DNA of 64,000 bases, taken from contig NC_065883.2 in assembly GCF_932274485.2 (NCBI RefSeq), positions 64,523,210-64,587,209 of the forward strand. The letters run 5' to 3'. The notes beneath the pieces were generated by a model. The model did no database searches and was not told where the DNA came from. It was given only the letters and a program-made list of their open reading frames with translations. This stretch comes from Patella vulgata. Lineage: Eukaryota; Mollusca; Gastropoda; Patellidae. Of this stretch, positions 63,109 through 64,000 are shown in pieces; position 1 is the first letter of the stretch; every line of letters begins with the position of its first letter. A program made the position numbers and the translations under genes.

Positions 63109-64000
63109 ACATCTGTGTAACTAATACTATTGACAAAATAACTCATACAGCATATACCATTCATATTCAAGGTACATTTTACAAGTAGCTATGAGCATAT
63201 TGCAAGTGTATTCATCAATAACTCTCAGTGAATACAGTATAGAATGTTTTATAACACCAATAATACACAACTCTAAATATGAAGAACATCTATATTAACC
63301 AGAACCTCAGGGTTAATAAACAACCCATTATAAATGCACAAGCATATTGTATACATGTGTATTGAATTCATTCATAACTCCCAATGAATACAATATACAA
63401 AGTTCTAAAAAAAACAATTATATATATATACCTTTTATATAACTCCTGCAATCATCAATAACTTGGTTATATCACTTCTGCGGGTCGTTAAATAAATCTA
63501 TTTCACATACACACACTAATCACTCACTATTAATATACGGTCACCTAAACAGGTATTATCATTCTCGGAAAGAAATGATTTTAAACAAACATTTTGTGTA
63601 CTAAAAATGCAAACAATAAATTCCACTCAAGTTATTTATTGTTGTATGTGATGGGGCCTAATGATTCATCTCATTATGAAGAATCTAAGAACTCACCTAA
63701 TTTAGAGAAAAGTATTTTTCATGAGAATTTGGTAAACTGCTTTTTGAATGACTTGAATTTGTCTCAAATTTCAAATACAATCTGCTTTGAATATAACATG
63801 CCCCTGGGTATATTTTATTCTTGTCATGAACCATAAAAATGTCTAAAGTACACATCTTTATACTTACAGGAGGAAGGTCATGTATTTGATGGGTCCAGTA
63901 GTTTTTTGTTAATTTCACCAGGGTATTAGAGTGAATCTGTGTGGTTTGTGATAACCAAAACTATATAAAATACAGTATAAAAGTACAAAGGCAAAATGTA

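Noticed and set aside
63868-63960. A possible 93-bp minus-strand exon (FWLSQTTQIHSNTLVKLTKN...) with good acceptor and donor
   Set aside because: It is open, a multiple of three and well bordered, but it matches no SGPP segment and no family I know. It could belong to SGPP 5' sequence or be chance.
1-64000. Retrovirus-like, LTR or Polinton remnants
   Set aside because: No reverse transcriptase, integrase, capsid-like or long terminal repeat pattern was recognised; the repeats seen are SINEs, small DNA elements and tandem arrays.

Overview
The window is AT-rich eukaryotic nuclear DNA with many short exons, GT-AG introns and a very dense load of short interspersed repeats. Domain content (an animal ZRANB3 with NZF and HNH domains, a sphingosine-1-phosphate phosphatase, a DMAC1-like protein) makes it an animal. 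The tRNA-headed SINEs and the many small non-autonomous DNA elements suggest a marine invertebrate, most likely a mollusc. The species cannot be fixed from sequence alone.

Four genes were assembled by joining exons at consensus splice sites in matching phase. (1) Minus strand, 879-11239: a prolyl-oligopeptidase-family (S9, YuxL-like) serine peptidase. Eleven coding exons give 607 residues with HGGP, GGSAGGY and the DEDEVVPP acid motif. The last exon, with the catalytic His, lies left of the window. (2) Plus strand, 14614-17168: a two-exon, 150-residue DMAC1/TMEM261-like (DUF4536) membrane protein. (3) Plus strand, 18512-42012: a complete 19-exon ZRANB3 of 1304 residues. It carries the SNF2 ATPase lobes, a PIP box, an NZF zinc finger, a decapeptide repeat, the substrate-recognition region, a Cys-rich region and a C-terminal HNH domain. 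(4) Minus strand, 53010-55818: the last two coding exons of a sphingosine-1-phosphate phosphatase; earlier exons are probably beyond the right edge. The genes have no evident functional link. Genes 1 and 2 are divergent, and genes 2 and 3 are tandem.

Nearly everything else is repeats. There are two abundant tRNA-derived SINE families. SINE-A has a Ser/Leu-like tRNA head, about 260-300 bp and a (TC)n tail. SINE-B is about 370 bp with an (ATTTC)n tail. Both end in the same 3' sequence, which suggests a shared LINE partner. Many copies keep perfect target-site duplications. Several foldback or MITE families are present, many flanked by TTAA. There is also a textbook hAT-type element with an 8-bp duplication, a Helentron-like element with an internal tandem core, and minisatellites in introns of genes 1 and 3. 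Region 42013-53009 holds only repeats and unremarkable AT-rich DNA, and so does 55819-64000. I saw no retrovirus-like, LTR or Polinton element, no rRNA, no stand-alone tRNA and no CRISPR.

The most informative observations are: a SINE-B copy at 37 kb that appears to carry 5'-transduced flank from the SINE-B copy at 45 kb; SINE insertions with paralogous empty sites in the same window; a minisatellite that multiplies a splice acceptor in front of ZRANB3 exon 8; a hAT insertion 36 bp before the PIP-box exon; and a ZRANB3 C-terminus ending in a PIP-like ISAFF instead of the vertebrate APIM.
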